64,000 bases of DNA, taken from assembly GCA_046329515.1 (NCBI GenBank), contig JAXLUM010000002.1, forward strand, positions 186,001 through 250,000. Direction: 5' to 3'. Made by a program: the position numbers and the translations under genes. The notes below the pieces were generated by a model, which worked only from the letters and a program-made list of their open reading frames with translations, did no database searches and had not been told where the DNA came from. This DNA comes from Bog-950 sp046329515. Lineage in GTDB: Bacteria; Bacteroidota; Bacteroidia; Chitinophagales; LD1. Shown in pieces: positions 8,838 through 17,046 of the stretch (its first letter is position 1; each line of letters begins with the position of its first letter).

Positions 8838-10124
8838 ATGTCTGAAAAAGCTACATTGAACTACGGCGGCAAAAGCTACGAGCTGCCCGTTATAACCGGA
8901 ACTGAAAACGAGAAAGCAATAGATATTTCGAAACTGCGCGGGCAGAGCGGCCTGATTACTTATGACGAAGGTTATAAGAACACCGGCTGCACGGTTTCTA
9001 ACATCACTTTTCTTGATGGCGAACAGGGTATACTGCGTTACCGCGGTTACAGTATAGAAGACCTTGCCGAAAAGTCGTCGTTTGTTGAGGTAATGTATTT
9101 GCTGCTGTATGGTGAATTGCCCACTGCCGAGCAGTTACAGGCTTTTGAGCGCGAATTAACCATGCACACTTTGGTGCATGAAAACCTGGTGAAGGTGTTT
9201 GAGGTATTCCCTACCCGCTCGCACCCAATGGGCCAGTTGATGACCTTGCTTTCAGCTTTATCATCATTCTATCCTGATTCATTAAACCCAAACATTAACC
9301 CGGAAGAAGTAAACCTTACTATTATCCGTTTGCTTTCTAAAATGCCTACTATTTGCTCAATGATTTATAAGAAAGGCAAAGGGCACCCGGTAATGTATCC
9401 TAAAAATAAATTTGACTACGTTACCAACTTCCTGCACATGACGTTTGGTGATGTAACTGAAGAATATAACCCGGACCCGGTTGTAGTAGATGCTATGAAC
9501 AAATTGCTGATACTGCATGCCGACCACGAACAGAACTGCTCAGCTTCAACCGTGCGTATAGTAGGTTCATCTCATGCCAATCTGTATGCTTCAGTTTCAG
9601 CCGGTGCGGCAGCCCTTTGGGGACCACGCCACGGCGGCGCTAACCAGGAAGTACTGGAAATGCTGGAAGAGATACGCGACAAGGACAAAGGCGATGTGAA
9701 GAAGGTTGTAGCAGAAGCAAAAGATAAGAAGCGCCTGTTATTTGGTTTCGGCCACCGCGTTTACAAGAATTTTGACCCGCGCGCAAAAATTATTAAAGTG
9801 GCTTGCGATAACGTATTGAATAAGCTGGGCGTAAAAGATCCTTTATTGGAAATTGCTAAGGAATTGGAACAGGCAGCGCTTAACGACCCTTATTTTGTAG
9901 AAAGAAAGCTTTACCCTAACGTAGATTTCTACTCAGGTATAATTTACAAGGCCTTAGGTTTCCCTACACCAATGTTTACCGTGTTGTTTGCCTTGGGCCG
10001 TATGCCCGGTTGGATTAGCCAATGGAAAGAAATGCGCGAGCGTAAGGAAGATATTGGCCGTCCGCGCCAGGTTTACAACGGCGCTGTGCACCGCCCGTTT
10101 GTTGAGCTTAAAAACAGAAAATAA
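8838..10124 (+). CDS. gltA: Citrate synthase
   Basis: Cytoplasmic citrate synthase, condensing acetyl-CoA with oxaloacetate at the entry of the TCA cycle. The start was set at the ATG giving MSEKATLNYGGKSYELPV (428 residues), which lines up with E. coli GltA (427), not at an earlier Met that would add nine residues. It is of the large, hexameric Gram-negative type. Active-site blocks are present: GSSHANLYASVSAGAAALWGPRHGG (first two catalytic-region histidines), FGFGHRVYKNFDPRA (His and Arg ligands) and VDFYSGIIYKALG (catalytic Asp). It is followed by a strong terminator, so it is a single-gene unit. Confidence 0.96.
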   Translation: MSEKATLNYGGKSYELPVITGTENEKAIDISKLRGQSGLITYDEGYKNTGCTVSNITFLDGEQGILRYRGYSIEDLAEKSSFVEVMYLLLYGELPTAEQLQAFERELTMHTLVHENLVKVFEVFPTRSHPMGQLMTLLSALSSFYPDSLNPNINPEEVNLTIIRLLSKMPTICSMIYKKGKGHPVMYPKNKFDYVTNFLHMTFGDVTEEYNPDPVVVDAMNKLLILHADHEQNCSASTVRIVGSSHANLYASVSAGAAALWGPRHGGANQEVLEMLEEIRDKDKGDVKKVVAEAKDKKRLLFGFGHRVYKNFDPRAKIIKVACDNVLNKLGVKDPLLEIAKELEQAALNDPYFVERKLYPNVDFYSGIIYKALGFPTPMFTVLFALGRMPGWISQWKEMRERKEDIGRPRQVYNGAVHRPFVELKNRK

Positions 10125-10145
10125 TCATATAAAATATGACTACCG

Positions 10146-10174
10146 AAAGCCGCCTGAGAGGGCGGCTTTTTTAT
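10146..10174 (+). terminator. Rho-independent terminator of gltA
   Basis: Arms AAAGCCGCC (10146-10154) and GGCGGCTTT (10161-10169) with a 6-nt TGAGAG loop, followed by TTTTTATTTT. Perfect 9-bp stem. Confidence 0.92.
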
Positions 10175-10210
10175 TTTGCGCAAAGCCAACAAGGGTATAA
10201 AAAGCCTTAG

Positions 10211-10238
10211 TTGTTACTATGTGGGCTTTTTATATTTT
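10211..10238 (+). promoter_or_regulatory. Possible metK promoter
   Basis: TTG (10211-10213), 17-bp spacer, TATATTTT (10231-10238), one base off TAnnTTTG, ending 25 nt before metK. The same stretch can form a hairpin (AAAAAGCC 10199-10206 with GGCTTTTT 10224-10231), so part of it could instead be an attenuator-like structure. No known SAM riboswitch fold recognised. Confidence 0.35.
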
Positions 10239-10263
10239 CACGACTCTTAAAACAAGTAAACAC

Positions 10264-11526
10264 ATGGCTTATCTATTCACTTCTGAATCTGTATCTGAAG
10301 GGCACCCTGATAAAGTAGCCGACCAGATTTCGGACGCATTAATTGACAACTTTTTAGCGTATGACCCGCAGAGCAAGGTAGCCTGCGAAACACTTGTAAC
10401 AACAGGACAGGTGGTATTAGCTGGCGAGGTAAAATCTCAGGCATACTTAGATGTGCAGGATATTGCCCGTGATGTAATTAGCAAAATCGGTTACACCAAG
10501 GCTGAATACATGTTTGAAGCAAAATCGTGCGGAGTGCTTTCGGCTATACACGAACAATCACCTGATATTAACCAGGGTGTTGAGCGTAAAAAGCCTGAAG
10601 AACAAGGCGCAGGCGACCAGGGTATGATGTTTGGTTATGCCAGCCGCGAAACCGATAACTACATGCCACTTCCGCTGGAAATTGCACACACTTTATTGCG
10701 TGAACTTTCGGCCATCCGCCGCGAAGGAAAAACAATGAAGTATTTGCGCCCTGATGCTAAAAGCCAGGTTACCATTGAATACAGCGATGACCATAAACCA
10801 CAGCGTATTGACGCTATTGTGGTTTCAACGCAGCACGATGACTTTGGTAAGGATAACGTAATGCTGAAGAAGATTAAGGAGGATGTTATTAATATCCTTA
10901 TACCACGTGTAAAATCGAAACTGCCTAAGCGCGTACAGGCTTTGTTTAACGATAAAATTAAATACCACGTTAACCCAACCGGTAAGTTTGTAATTGGTGG
11001 CCCGCATGGTGACACCGGACTAACCGGAAGAAAAATTATAGTGGATACTTACGGTGGTAAAGGCGCACACGGTGGTGGTGCTTTCAGTGGTAAGGACCCT
11101 TCTAAAGTGGACCGTTCTGCTGCTTATGCTACACGCCACATTGCCAAGCACCTTGTAGCTGCAGGCGTTTGTGATGAAGCTTTAGTACAGGTAGCTTATG
11201 CTATTGGTGTTGCACAGCCGGTAGGTTTGTTTGTAAACACTTACGGCACTGCTAAAGTTAAAATGACTGATGGCGAAATAGCCAAGGTAATGTCGAAACT
11301 GCCTGAGTTTGATATGCGCCCTTATTTTATTGAAAAACGTTTTAACCTGCGCAGCCCTATCTATTTGGAAACTGCATCGTATGGCCACATGGGGCGCGAA
11401 AGCAAGGTGGTTAAAAAGACCTTCAACAAAGGCAAGCAGAATGAAAAAACCGTTACGGTTAAGTTGTTCCCTTGGGAAGAATTGAATGCTGTGGCACAGG
11501 TAAAGAAAGCCTTTGGTATTAAGTAA
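10264..11526 (+). CDS. metK: S-adenosylmethionine synthetase
   Basis: Makes S-adenosylmethionine from methionine and ATP in the cytoplasm. The start is the ATG at 10264 (MAYLFTSESVSEGHPDKVADQ), which matches the conserved MetK N-terminus; an upstream in-frame ATG would add an atypical 15 residues. 420 residues is slightly longer than E. coli MetK (384), with inserts around 175-200 and near the C-terminus (KTFNKGKQNEKTVTVKLFPWE), as is usual in Bacteroidota. Catalytic blocks seen: GHPDKVADQ (ATP/Mg), GAGDQGMMFGYA, GGPHGDTGLTGRKIIVD and GGGAFSGKDPSKVDRSAAY. Flanked by terminators on both sides. Confidence 0.97.
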   Translation: MAYLFTSESVSEGHPDKVADQISDALIDNFLAYDPQSKVACETLVTTGQVVLAGEVKSQAYLDVQDIARDVISKIGYTKAEYMFEAKSCGVLSAIHEQSPDINQGVERKKPEEQGAGDQGMMFGYASRETDNYMPLPLEIAHTLLRELSAIRREGKTMKYLRPDAKSQVTIEYSDDHKPQRIDAIVVSTQHDDFGKDNVMLKKIKEDVINILIPRVKSKLPKRVQALFNDKIKYHVNPTGKFVIGGPHGDTGLTGRKIIVDTYGGKGAHGGGAFSGKDPSKVDRSAAYATRHIAKHLVAAGVCDEALVQVAYAIGVAQPVGLFVNTYGTAKVKMTDGEIAKVMSKLPEFDMRPYFIEKRFNLRSPIYLETASYGHMGRESKVVKKTFNKGKQNEKTVTVKLFPWEELNAVAQVKKAFGIK

Positions 11527-11552
11527 ACAGCGTAAAGCTTTATAAACAGATT

Positions 11553-11583
11553 AAAAAATGGTTCCTTTAAGGAGCCATTTTTT
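11553..11583 (+). terminator. Rho-independent terminator of metK
   Basis: Arms AAAAAATGGTTCC (11553-11565) and GGAGCCATTTTTT (11571-11583) around TTTAA; one G-T wobble. It overlaps an upstream in-frame ATG of the next gene, which argues against that start. Confidence 0.88.
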
Positions 11584-11587
11584 GTTT

Positions 11588-12922
11588 ATGCCCGGTTGGA
11601 AACAGCTTATTGTTATTGCGGTGTGCTTACTGCTGTTTGCCCCATACCTGTTTACCTGCTTTTATGCAGTGCCCTTTGCCGATGATTTCTGTTTTGGATG
11701 GACAGCTTCGCAGCCCGTTACCTTTCTACAAAAGTTTCTAAACCAATACTTGTTTTGGAATGGCCGTTATAGTGCAGATGTTTTAGCTAACCTGCACCCT
11801 ATGCTTAGCGGTAAATTGGTTGTTGTACAATTAAGTTTTGTAGCAGGCATATTCATGATGCCCGCCCTTTTAGCCTTGTTGATACAGCGGATAACAAGTC
11901 ACGCAGGTATATCTATCACATCTGCTTTATTCATTTCGCTTTACTGCTATAACCAAATGCCCAACGTATCAGAAGGGTTATATTGGTATATAGGCATAAG
12001 CAATTACCTTATTGGCAATTTACTACTGCTGTTGCATTTTATTATAGCTTTTCGCAAAGGTGTATTCAGCAAAATAACAGCGGGCTTGTTATTGTTTATA
12101 GCCATAGGCTTTAACGAAATTGCTGCCCTTATAATTCCCTCATTTTATTTAGGCGCATTATTCATTGCAAGCCGGGAGTTCAAAAATTACAGAAGAGAGA
12201 TAAGTCTTTACTTTTTGATTGCTGTAGTCAGCAGCGCACTGGTATTCTTTTCGCCGGGTAATTTTACGCGCAGTAAGGAGTTTAGTGACAGCTTTCAACT
12301 TGGTCACTCTTTGCTTTACTCCGGTTTGCAGACCTTACGTTTTGTAGCCTCCTGGATGTTGAGCGTGCCTTTTATTGCGCTTTCGTTAGTGGTATATGTT
12401 TATGCTATAGACTTAAAGAAAAACATAACGGATAGAATACCATTTCCATTGCCGCTGTTGTTTGCGTTGTTTATTGTTTTTGCGGCAGCCTTTTTACCCT
12501 ATATGGCCACAGGTATATTAGGGCAACACCGCACCTTAAATTATGTGCTGCCCTTTTTTGTTCTGCTATGGTTAATGGCTGTAGTAAATGCAGGCAATAA
12601 TTTTCCGGTTAGTAACAGCCTAGCAGCTTTACGCAGGCCGATGTTCAGCACTATCTTACTGGCAGCATCGCTGCTTAGCTTTGCGGTGTGGGGTAATGGA
12701 TTTGCCCTGAGCAAAGATTTACAAAGCGGGGCTATGGCCAGTTATAAGGCAGAGTTTTTTGAACGGCAGTTAAATATTGCAACGGCTAAAGAAAAAGGCA
12801 TACCGGCATTGGTGCGCAGGCCCGCATCGTTAAGTGTTGTAGATGCCAAGGCCGATACTGCCTATTGGGTAGATAAGTGCATTACGAACTACTATACCGA
12901 CGGTGGAACGGTTTTATATTAA
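11588..12922 (+). CDS. Polytopic membrane protein (DUF6056/GT-C-like)
   Basis: 444 residues with about ten hydrophobic helices and short loops. The start was placed at the ATG giving MPGWKQLIVIAVC, because the earlier ATG is inside the metK terminator. After TM1 there is an acidic loop, VPFADDFCFGWTA, followed by NGRYSADVLA; an Asp-Asp pair in the first extracytoplasmic loop plus NGRY is the layout of GT-C-type, lipid-linked-sugar glycosyltransferases and of the poorly known DUF6056 group. Function therefore may be sugar transfer on the outer face of the inner membrane (inference). The last about 60 residues form a soluble tail. The next gene starts 8 bp later, suggesting cotranscription. Confidence 0.7.
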   Translation: MPGWKQLIVIAVCLLLFAPYLFTCFYAVPFADDFCFGWTASQPVTFLQKFLNQYLFWNGRYSADVLANLHPMLSGKLVVVQLSFVAGIFMMPALLALLIQRITSHAGISITSALFISLYCYNQMPNVSEGLYWYIGISNYLIGNLLLLLHFIIAFRKGVFSKITAGLLLFIAIGFNEIAALIIPSFYLGALFIASREFKNYRREISLYFLIAVVSSALVFFSPGNFTRSKEFSDSFQLGHSLLYSGLQTLRFVASWMLSVPFIALSLVVYVYAIDLKKNITDRIPFPLPLLFALFIVFAAAFLPYMATGILGQHRTLNYVLPFFVLLWLMAVVNAGNNFPVSNSLAALRRPMFSTILLAASLLSFAVWGNGFALSKDLQSGAMASYKAEFFERQLNIATAKEKGIPALVRRPASLSVVDAKADTAYWVDKCITNYYTDGGTVLY

Positions 12923-12930
12923 CTTATCTT

Positions 12931-13680
12931 ATGGCCTTTTACGATTTACCAAAAGAAGAACGCGCTGCATTAGCTGTAAAAATTGAGCAAGAGATAGAGC
13001 GGGAAGTTGACAAGAACAAACTAAGTAAGAGCCTAAGCTACTTTAGCGATGAGGATACTTACATACGCAAATGTGCTTACCTGGCAATTGGAAGAATTTG
13101 CAAGCGCACTAAGAATAAAGAATTAATAACTGCGCTGGATAAGCTGCTGCAAAGTGAAAATGAAAAAGTAAGGCAAACAACAGTTAATGCAGCAGGCGAA
13201 ATAGGGAAGTTTGATTTTGCCATTGTTCAACACATTTTCGATACGGCATTGTTTGATGAACACCACAGTGTGCGCAATGCGGTAATAGGCTCTATGAAAA
13301 AGATGGGGGAGGTAAACCCTAAGCCAGTGTTGGAATGGAGTAAAAAATACCTGCACCACCAGGATAAAGAAATAAGGCGCGAAATATGCCACGGCATAGA
13401 GTTAAGAGGCAGGACACATCCGCAGGATATATTGCCATTGTTACAAGAGTTAGAGTTTGATAAAACTGCCAGGGTTAGAAACACACTGGTGCACGTGTTA
13501 GGGCAAATAGCCTACAAGAAAGGATGCCTGCCTACCGTTATAACTGCTTTAAAGAAGTGGAAGAATAAAGAGTTGGTTACTGATGCGCTGGAAGAAATTA
13601 TTGATGTGCATCACCGCTACAGAAACTTTGCAGTGCTTACACAGGATGAAGCACGCGCTTATATTGAAAAACACATTTAG
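12931..13680 (+). CDS. HEAT-repeat / DNA-alkylation-repair-fold protein
   Basis: 249 residues from the ATG at 12931 (MAFYDLPKEERAALAVK). The protein is an alpha-alpha solenoid: five or six helix pairs with the HEAT pattern D-x-x-x-R-x-x-A, e.g. DEDTYIRKCAYLAIGRI, NEKVRQTTVNAAGEIGK, HHSVRNAVIGSMKKMGE, DKEIRREICHGIELRGR and TARVRNTLVHVLGQIAYK. Such scaffolds bind protein or, in AlkD-type enzymes, DNA; the AlkD catalytic residues cannot be assigned here, so I do not call it a glycosylase. No signal peptide, so cytoplasmic. It follows the membrane protein by 8 bp and is convergent with the next gene, ending 3 bp before it. Confidence 0.8.
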   Translation: MAFYDLPKEERAALAVKIEQEIEREVDKNKLSKSLSYFSDEDTYIRKCAYLAIGRICKRTKNKELITALDKLLQSENEKVRQTTVNAAGEIGKFDFAIVQHIFDTALFDEHHSVRNAVIGSMKKMGEVNPKPVLEWSKKYLHHQDKEIRREICHGIELRGRTHPQDILPLLQELEFDKTARVRNTLVHVLGQIAYKKGCLPTVITALKKWKNKELVTDALEEIIDVHHRYRNFAVLTQDEARAYIEKHI

Positions 13681-13683
13681 GCG

Positions 13684-14145
13684 CTACCACACCTTCCACC
13701 AGGGCTTTTTTTCGGGGGCCTGAATTTTTACATTCTTATCTGCCGATTTAGTAATGGCATCAATGCTTTTAGAAACTTCGTAAAAAGAAGAAATGGAATC
13801 GTATTCGCCACCGGGCTGCATTTGTTTCCAAACTTTGCCGAAAGGGTTAGCCCAGTAGTTGGAGCCTTTCAGTTTAATACCAATAGTTTCCCGGTTCATT
13901 GTCCACTCGCCACCGTAATTCACCAACATACATATACCTAAAAAAGCGCCGAAGGATTGCACCCATTTATCTTTTTCAGCTTCGGAGAGATTACTGAAGT
14001 TGTTACGCAGTAACTCAATTTCCTGCTCTATCTTTTTAACGCCCTCAAGGTTATATTGAACGCCAAAATACTCCCTGGTTTTTTCAGCCAGGTGAAAAAT
14101 ACCCTCCTGCGTTTCAGCGTTTACTTTTTCTTCTTCTTTACTCAT
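13684..14145 (-). CDS. Hypothetical protein, possibly DUF3806-like
   Basis: 153 residues, cytoplasmic, no signal peptide. A charged N-terminus and a helical segment (VKKIEQEIELLRNNFSNLSEAEKDKWVQ) lead to SFGAFLGICMLVNYGGEWTMN and then NPFGKVWKQMQPGGEYDSISSFY. The order 'alignable small-residue helix, GGEW, NPF...' resembles the DUF3806 family, but I hold this loosely. The last residues (EKKPWWKVW) are a lysine/tryptophan tail. It starts 10 bp after the pth stop on the same strand, so it is probably cotranscribed with pth. Function unknown. Confidence 0.6.
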   Translation of the reverse strand: MSKEEEKVNAETQEGIFHLAEKTREYFGVQYNLEGVKKIEQEIELLRNNFSNLSEAEKDKWVQSFGAFLGICMLVNYGGEWTMNRETIGIKLKGSNYWANPFGKVWKQMQPGGEYDSISSFYEVSKSIDAITKSADKNVKIQAPEKKPWWKVW

Positions 14146-14155
14146 ACAGCAAAAA

Positions 14156-14716
14156 CTACTTGTTGTATTTGCTCATGGCTCGCTCAATGCCTTCAAACAT
14201 AAAGCTGTTTACTGCATCGCAGGCGGTTTTAATTCTTTCGTTCAATGTCTTTTGCTCTTCTACATTCCAGTTGCCTAATACATAATCCACCTGCCGGCCT
14301 TTGGCAAACTCGCTACCCACACCAAAGCGCAAACGCGGATAGTTGTTGTTGCCCAGGGTAGCATCAATATCTTTTAAACCATTGTGGCCGCCATCGCTGC
14401 CTTTCATGCGAACGCGTATACTGCCGAAAGGAATAGCAATATCATCTAACACCACCAAAACGTTTTGCTGTTGAATTTTAAGTTCGGTCATCCAATAGCG
14501 TAAAGCTTTACCGCTAAGGTTCATATAAGTGGTGGGCTTAATAAGAAACACATTTTTACCCCTACTGCGGTATTCGGCATAAAAGGCAAGGCGTTCCAGT
14601 TGAAACGGAACGCCCGCCGTGTTTGCCAAATTGTCTACAATCTTAAAACCAATATTATGACGGGTGTTTTCGTATTCGGCCCCAATGTTTCCTAAACCTG
14701 CAATTAAAAAACTCAT
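14156..14716 (-). CDS. pth: Peptidyl-tRNA hydrolase
   Basis: Recycles tRNA by cleaving peptidyl-tRNAs that drop off the ribosome. 186 residues, the normal length of bacterial Pth. The conserved active-site residues are in place: Asn10 (GLGNIG), the catalytic His20 (NTRHNIGF), the KPTTYMNLSGK block with Met65/Asn66, the acidic LDDIAIPFG at 90-98, and GGHNGLKDI with its Asn. Preceded upstream by rplY; the terminator between them suggests pth has its own promoter or depends on read-through. rplY-pth adjacency is common in bacteria. Confidence 0.97.
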   Translation of the reverse strand: MSFLIAGLGNIGAEYENTRHNIGFKIVDNLANTAGVPFQLERLAFYAEYRSRGKNVFLIKPTTYMNLSGKALRYWMTELKIQQQNVLVVLDDIAIPFGSIRVRMKGSDGGHNGLKDIDATLGNNNYPRLRFGVGSEFAKGRQVDYVLGNWNVEEQKTLNERIKTACDAVNSFMFEGIERAMSKYNK

Positions 14717-14734
14717 AGAGCTAAATAAAACAAA

Positions 14735-14761
14735 AAAACCCTCTCTTGCGGAGAGGGTTTT
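14735..14761 (-). terminator. Rho-independent terminator of rplY
   Basis: Arms AAAACCCTCTC (14735-14745) and GAGAGGGTTTT (14751-14761), 5-nt loop; read on the minus strand it ends in a run of seven T. Perfect 11-bp stem, 22 bp past the rplY stop. Confidence 0.92.
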
Positions 14762-14782
14762 GCATTGAAAGTATATTGAAGA

Positions 14783-15409
14783 TTACTTCTTCTTTTCTTC
14801 AGGCTTTGCAGCGGCAGCAGGTGCAGCAGCAGGAGCGGCGGCAGCAGCAGGAGCTTCTTCAACTACAGTACGTGGTATTGTTACACGCACTAAAGGAAGA
14901 GCTTCAGAATGCAGGAAGGTTAGACCATTACCAGCAAGGTCGCGAACACGTTTAACAGCGCCCAATTCCATATCAGCGATGTTTAAATCAATGTGGGCAA
15001 CAAGGTCCTTAGGCAGCGCCTTAATACGTAAGCGGCGAACAGCCTGTTCTAACTTACCACCGGCAGTTATACCTTTTGGAGTGCCAACCAGGTTAAGGGC
15101 AACGTTAACCTTTACAGGCACGTTTTCCTGAAGTTCCTGAAAATCGATGTGCAGAAGCGCATCTTTTACAGGTTCAAATTGCAATTCTTTTACAATGGCT
15201 CTGTACGTTTTACCTTCCACGTTAATTTCGGCAATGCGAAGTTCAGGAGTGTAAATAAGCTTGCGGAATTCTGCCGCAGGAGCTTGAAAATTAATGGTGC
15301 TGGCACCACCGTACAAATTACAGGGAACGTTACCTGCCCTGCGCAGTGCGCGCGTAGCCTTCTTACCTAAATCGGTTCTTGGCGCGCCGTTGATTACTAC
15401 TGTTTCCAT
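14783..15409 (-). CDS. rplY: 50S ribosomal protein L25 (long CTC type)
   Basis: Binds 5S rRNA in the large ribosomal subunit. 208 residues: the long CTC/TL5 form with an N-terminal L25 domain (about 1-90; GKKATRALRRAGNVPCNLYGG, then IDFQEL) and a C-terminal TL5 beta domain (about 95-180; ENVPVKVNVALNLVGTPKG, LPKDLVAHIDLNIADMELG). The end is a low-complexity Ala/Pro tail followed by KPEEKKK, as in other Bacteroidota. It lies 45 bp downstream of prs; the prs-rplY-pth order is a widespread translation/nucleotide gene cluster. Confidence 0.96.
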   Translation of the reverse strand: METVVINGAPRTDLGKKATRALRRAGNVPCNLYGGASTINFQAPAAEFRKLIYTPELRIAEINVEGKTYRAIVKELQFEPVKDALLHIDFQELQENVPVKVNVALNLVGTPKGITAGGKLEQAVRRLRIKALPKDLVAHIDLNIADMELGAVKRVRDLAGNGLTFLHSEALPLVRVTIPRTVVEEAPAAAAAPAAAPAAAAKPEEKKK

Positions 15410-15454
15410 TTTTTGAATAATGGGTTTATGGTGAAAAAAATAAATACTACTTAA

Positions 15455-16405
15455 TTAAACACTTGGCGTAAGGAACAAAGAGTTAATGCTCTTATGCTCG
15501 TGAGTGTTACGTACCGCCTGGGCAAATAACTTACCTACACTTAACGCTTTTATTTTTTTGCTCTTTTGCTTAAGCGGTAACGTATTGGTTACAATTAACT
15601 CAAGCAACTGGCTGTTTTCAATATGCTCATACGCTTTGCCTGACAATACTGCGTGTGTGCAAAGGGCTCTAACACTTGCTGCTCCTTTTTCCATTAACAG
15701 ATTAGCGGCATTGCAAAGGGTTCCACCGGTATCAATCATATCATCCACCAGTATTACGTTTTTGCCTTCCACATTACCTATCAACGTCATTTCAGCAACC
15801 TCGTTGGCGCGCTTGCGGTATTTATCGCAAATAACCATATCGGCATTAAAATGCTGGGCATAAATGCGGGCGCGTTTTACTGAGCCTACATCAGGTGAAG
15901 CAAAACACAGGTTATCCCACTTTTGCTTTTGCACATAAGGCAAAAATATAGCGCTGCCATTCAGGTGATCCACCGGAATATCGAAGAAGCCCTGTATCTG
16001 GCCTGCGTGAAGGTCCATGGTCATAACACGGTTAGCGCCGGCTGCAGTAAGCAGGTTAGCTACCAGCTTGGCAGCAATACCAACACGTGGGCGGTCCTTA
16101 CGGTCCTGGCGGGCATATCCGAAATAAGGAATTACCGCAACGATGTAGTCTGCCGAAGCGCGCTTTGCAGCGTCAATCATCATTAGCAGTTCCATCAGGT
16201 TATCAGCCGGTGGCGGGGTGCTTTGTATAATGAATACAAAAGAGCCGCGAACCGATTCCTTAATTTCAGGCTGAAATTCGCCATCACTAAATTGAAGAAC
16301 GTCCATTTTCCCAAGTCCCTGGCCATAATAGTCAGCTATATCTTCTGCGAGGTACTGCGTGGCAGTTCCTGAAAACAGTTTCACGTCAGTAGTTAGAATA
16401 GGCAT
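15455..16405 (-). CDS. prs: Ribose-phosphate pyrophosphokinase
   Basis: Makes PRPP from ribose 5-phosphate and ATP, feeding nucleotide, histidine and NAD synthesis. 316 residues, normal for class I enzymes. Visible motifs: FSDGEFQPEIKESVRG (ATP side), PYFGYARQDRKDRPRVGIAAKLVAN (flexible/ATP loop), DLHAGQIQGFFDIPVDHL (PRPP-synthase signature) and VILVDDMIDTGGTLCNA, the PRPP-binding loop. First gene of the prs-rplY(-pth) group on the minus strand. Nothing unusual. Confidence 0.97.
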   Translation of the reverse strand: MPILTTDVKLFSGTATQYLAEDIADYYGQGLGKMDVLQFSDGEFQPEIKESVRGSFVFIIQSTPPPADNLMELLMMIDAAKRASADYIVAVIPYFGYARQDRKDRPRVGIAAKLVANLLTAAGANRVMTMDLHAGQIQGFFDIPVDHLNGSAIFLPYVQKQKWDNLCFASPDVGSVKRARIYAQHFNADMVICDKYRKRANEVAEMTLIGNVEGKNVILVDDMIDTGGTLCNAANLLMEKGAASVRALCTHAVLSGKAYEHIENSQLLELIVTNTLPLKQKSKKIKALSVGKLFAQAVRNTHEHKSINSLFLTPSV

Positions 16406-16552
16406 CCTAGGCTAATTTTTGGGACTGCAAAGATAGTTTTTGAGAGGAGAATAACAAGGTAAAACAAGGGCCGGCCTGTAAATTTATGCAATTGCAAACT
16501 TGAACACAATTACATATAAACCAATAAGTTGCGAAAGAAGGGGCGTATGCCT

Positions 16553-17002
16553 CTATTCTTCTTCGGTAAACATCTCCTTTTGCAGCAAATCGCCTTTAGG
16601 GCCAAATACAAGGTCGTAGCTTTCTTTGCCTTTAAAAGCGGTAAAGGAGTAGGTGGTGCCTTTGGGCGTTTCAACCTGGTAAACTTCCTGCACATTAAAA
16701 CCGGCAAACTGGCTGTTAAAAGCACGGTTAACGGCTGCAGGTAATTGGTTCAGGTTTATTTCTGTTTCGGTTTGCAGCCATAGGCCCTTGCCATCAAAAG
16801 TGGCACTCTGCACTTTCTTTTCGTTAAAGAACTGCACCTGGTAATTTCCGCTATCGGCAACGAACCAGGTATCCTGCTGGGCCTGCGGAAACTTAGTGCG
16901 GAAGGCGCTGCCTACGGCACCCGGCACTTTGTTAGGCGTTATTTTTTGCGCTGAAACAGATAAGGTAATTACAGCAAAAAACAGGATTAAGCACTTATAC
17001 AT
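16553..17002 (-). CDS. Secreted PepSY-like (BLIP-type) domain protein
   Basis: 149 residues with a signal peptide (MYKCLILFFAVITLSVSA, cut before Q19). The mature part is two PepSY-like units: VPGAVGSAFRTKFPQAQQDTW...YQVQFF, and LPAAVNRAFNSQFAGFNVQEVYQV...YSFTAF, each an alpha helix followed by strands. This fits PF11396 (putative beta-lactamase-inhibitor-like, PepSY-like), frequent in Bacteroidota periplasm. The binding partner is unknown. Single gene with no obvious operon; the sterol-desaturase gene upstream ends 45 bp before its start. Confidence 0.8.
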   Translation of the reverse strand: MYKCLILFFAVITLSVSAQKITPNKVPGAVGSAFRTKFPQAQQDTWFVADSGNYQVQFFNEKKVQSATFDGKGLWLQTETEINLNQLPAAVNRAFNSQFAGFNVQEVYQVETPKGTTYSFTAFKGKESYDLVFGPKGDLLQKEMFTEEE

Positions 17003-17046
17003 ACGCGGGCTTTAATTGCCTTGTAAGATGCTACTATTTTTTGGAT

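Noticed and set aside
10175..10263. SAM riboswitch before metK
   Set aside because: Only a simple hairpin is present; no conserved SAM-I, SAM-II or SAM-IV core could be recognised.
11558..11587. Upstream ATG of the polytopic membrane protein
   Set aside because: It is inside the metK terminator; the ATG at 11588 is outside and gives a clean first helix.
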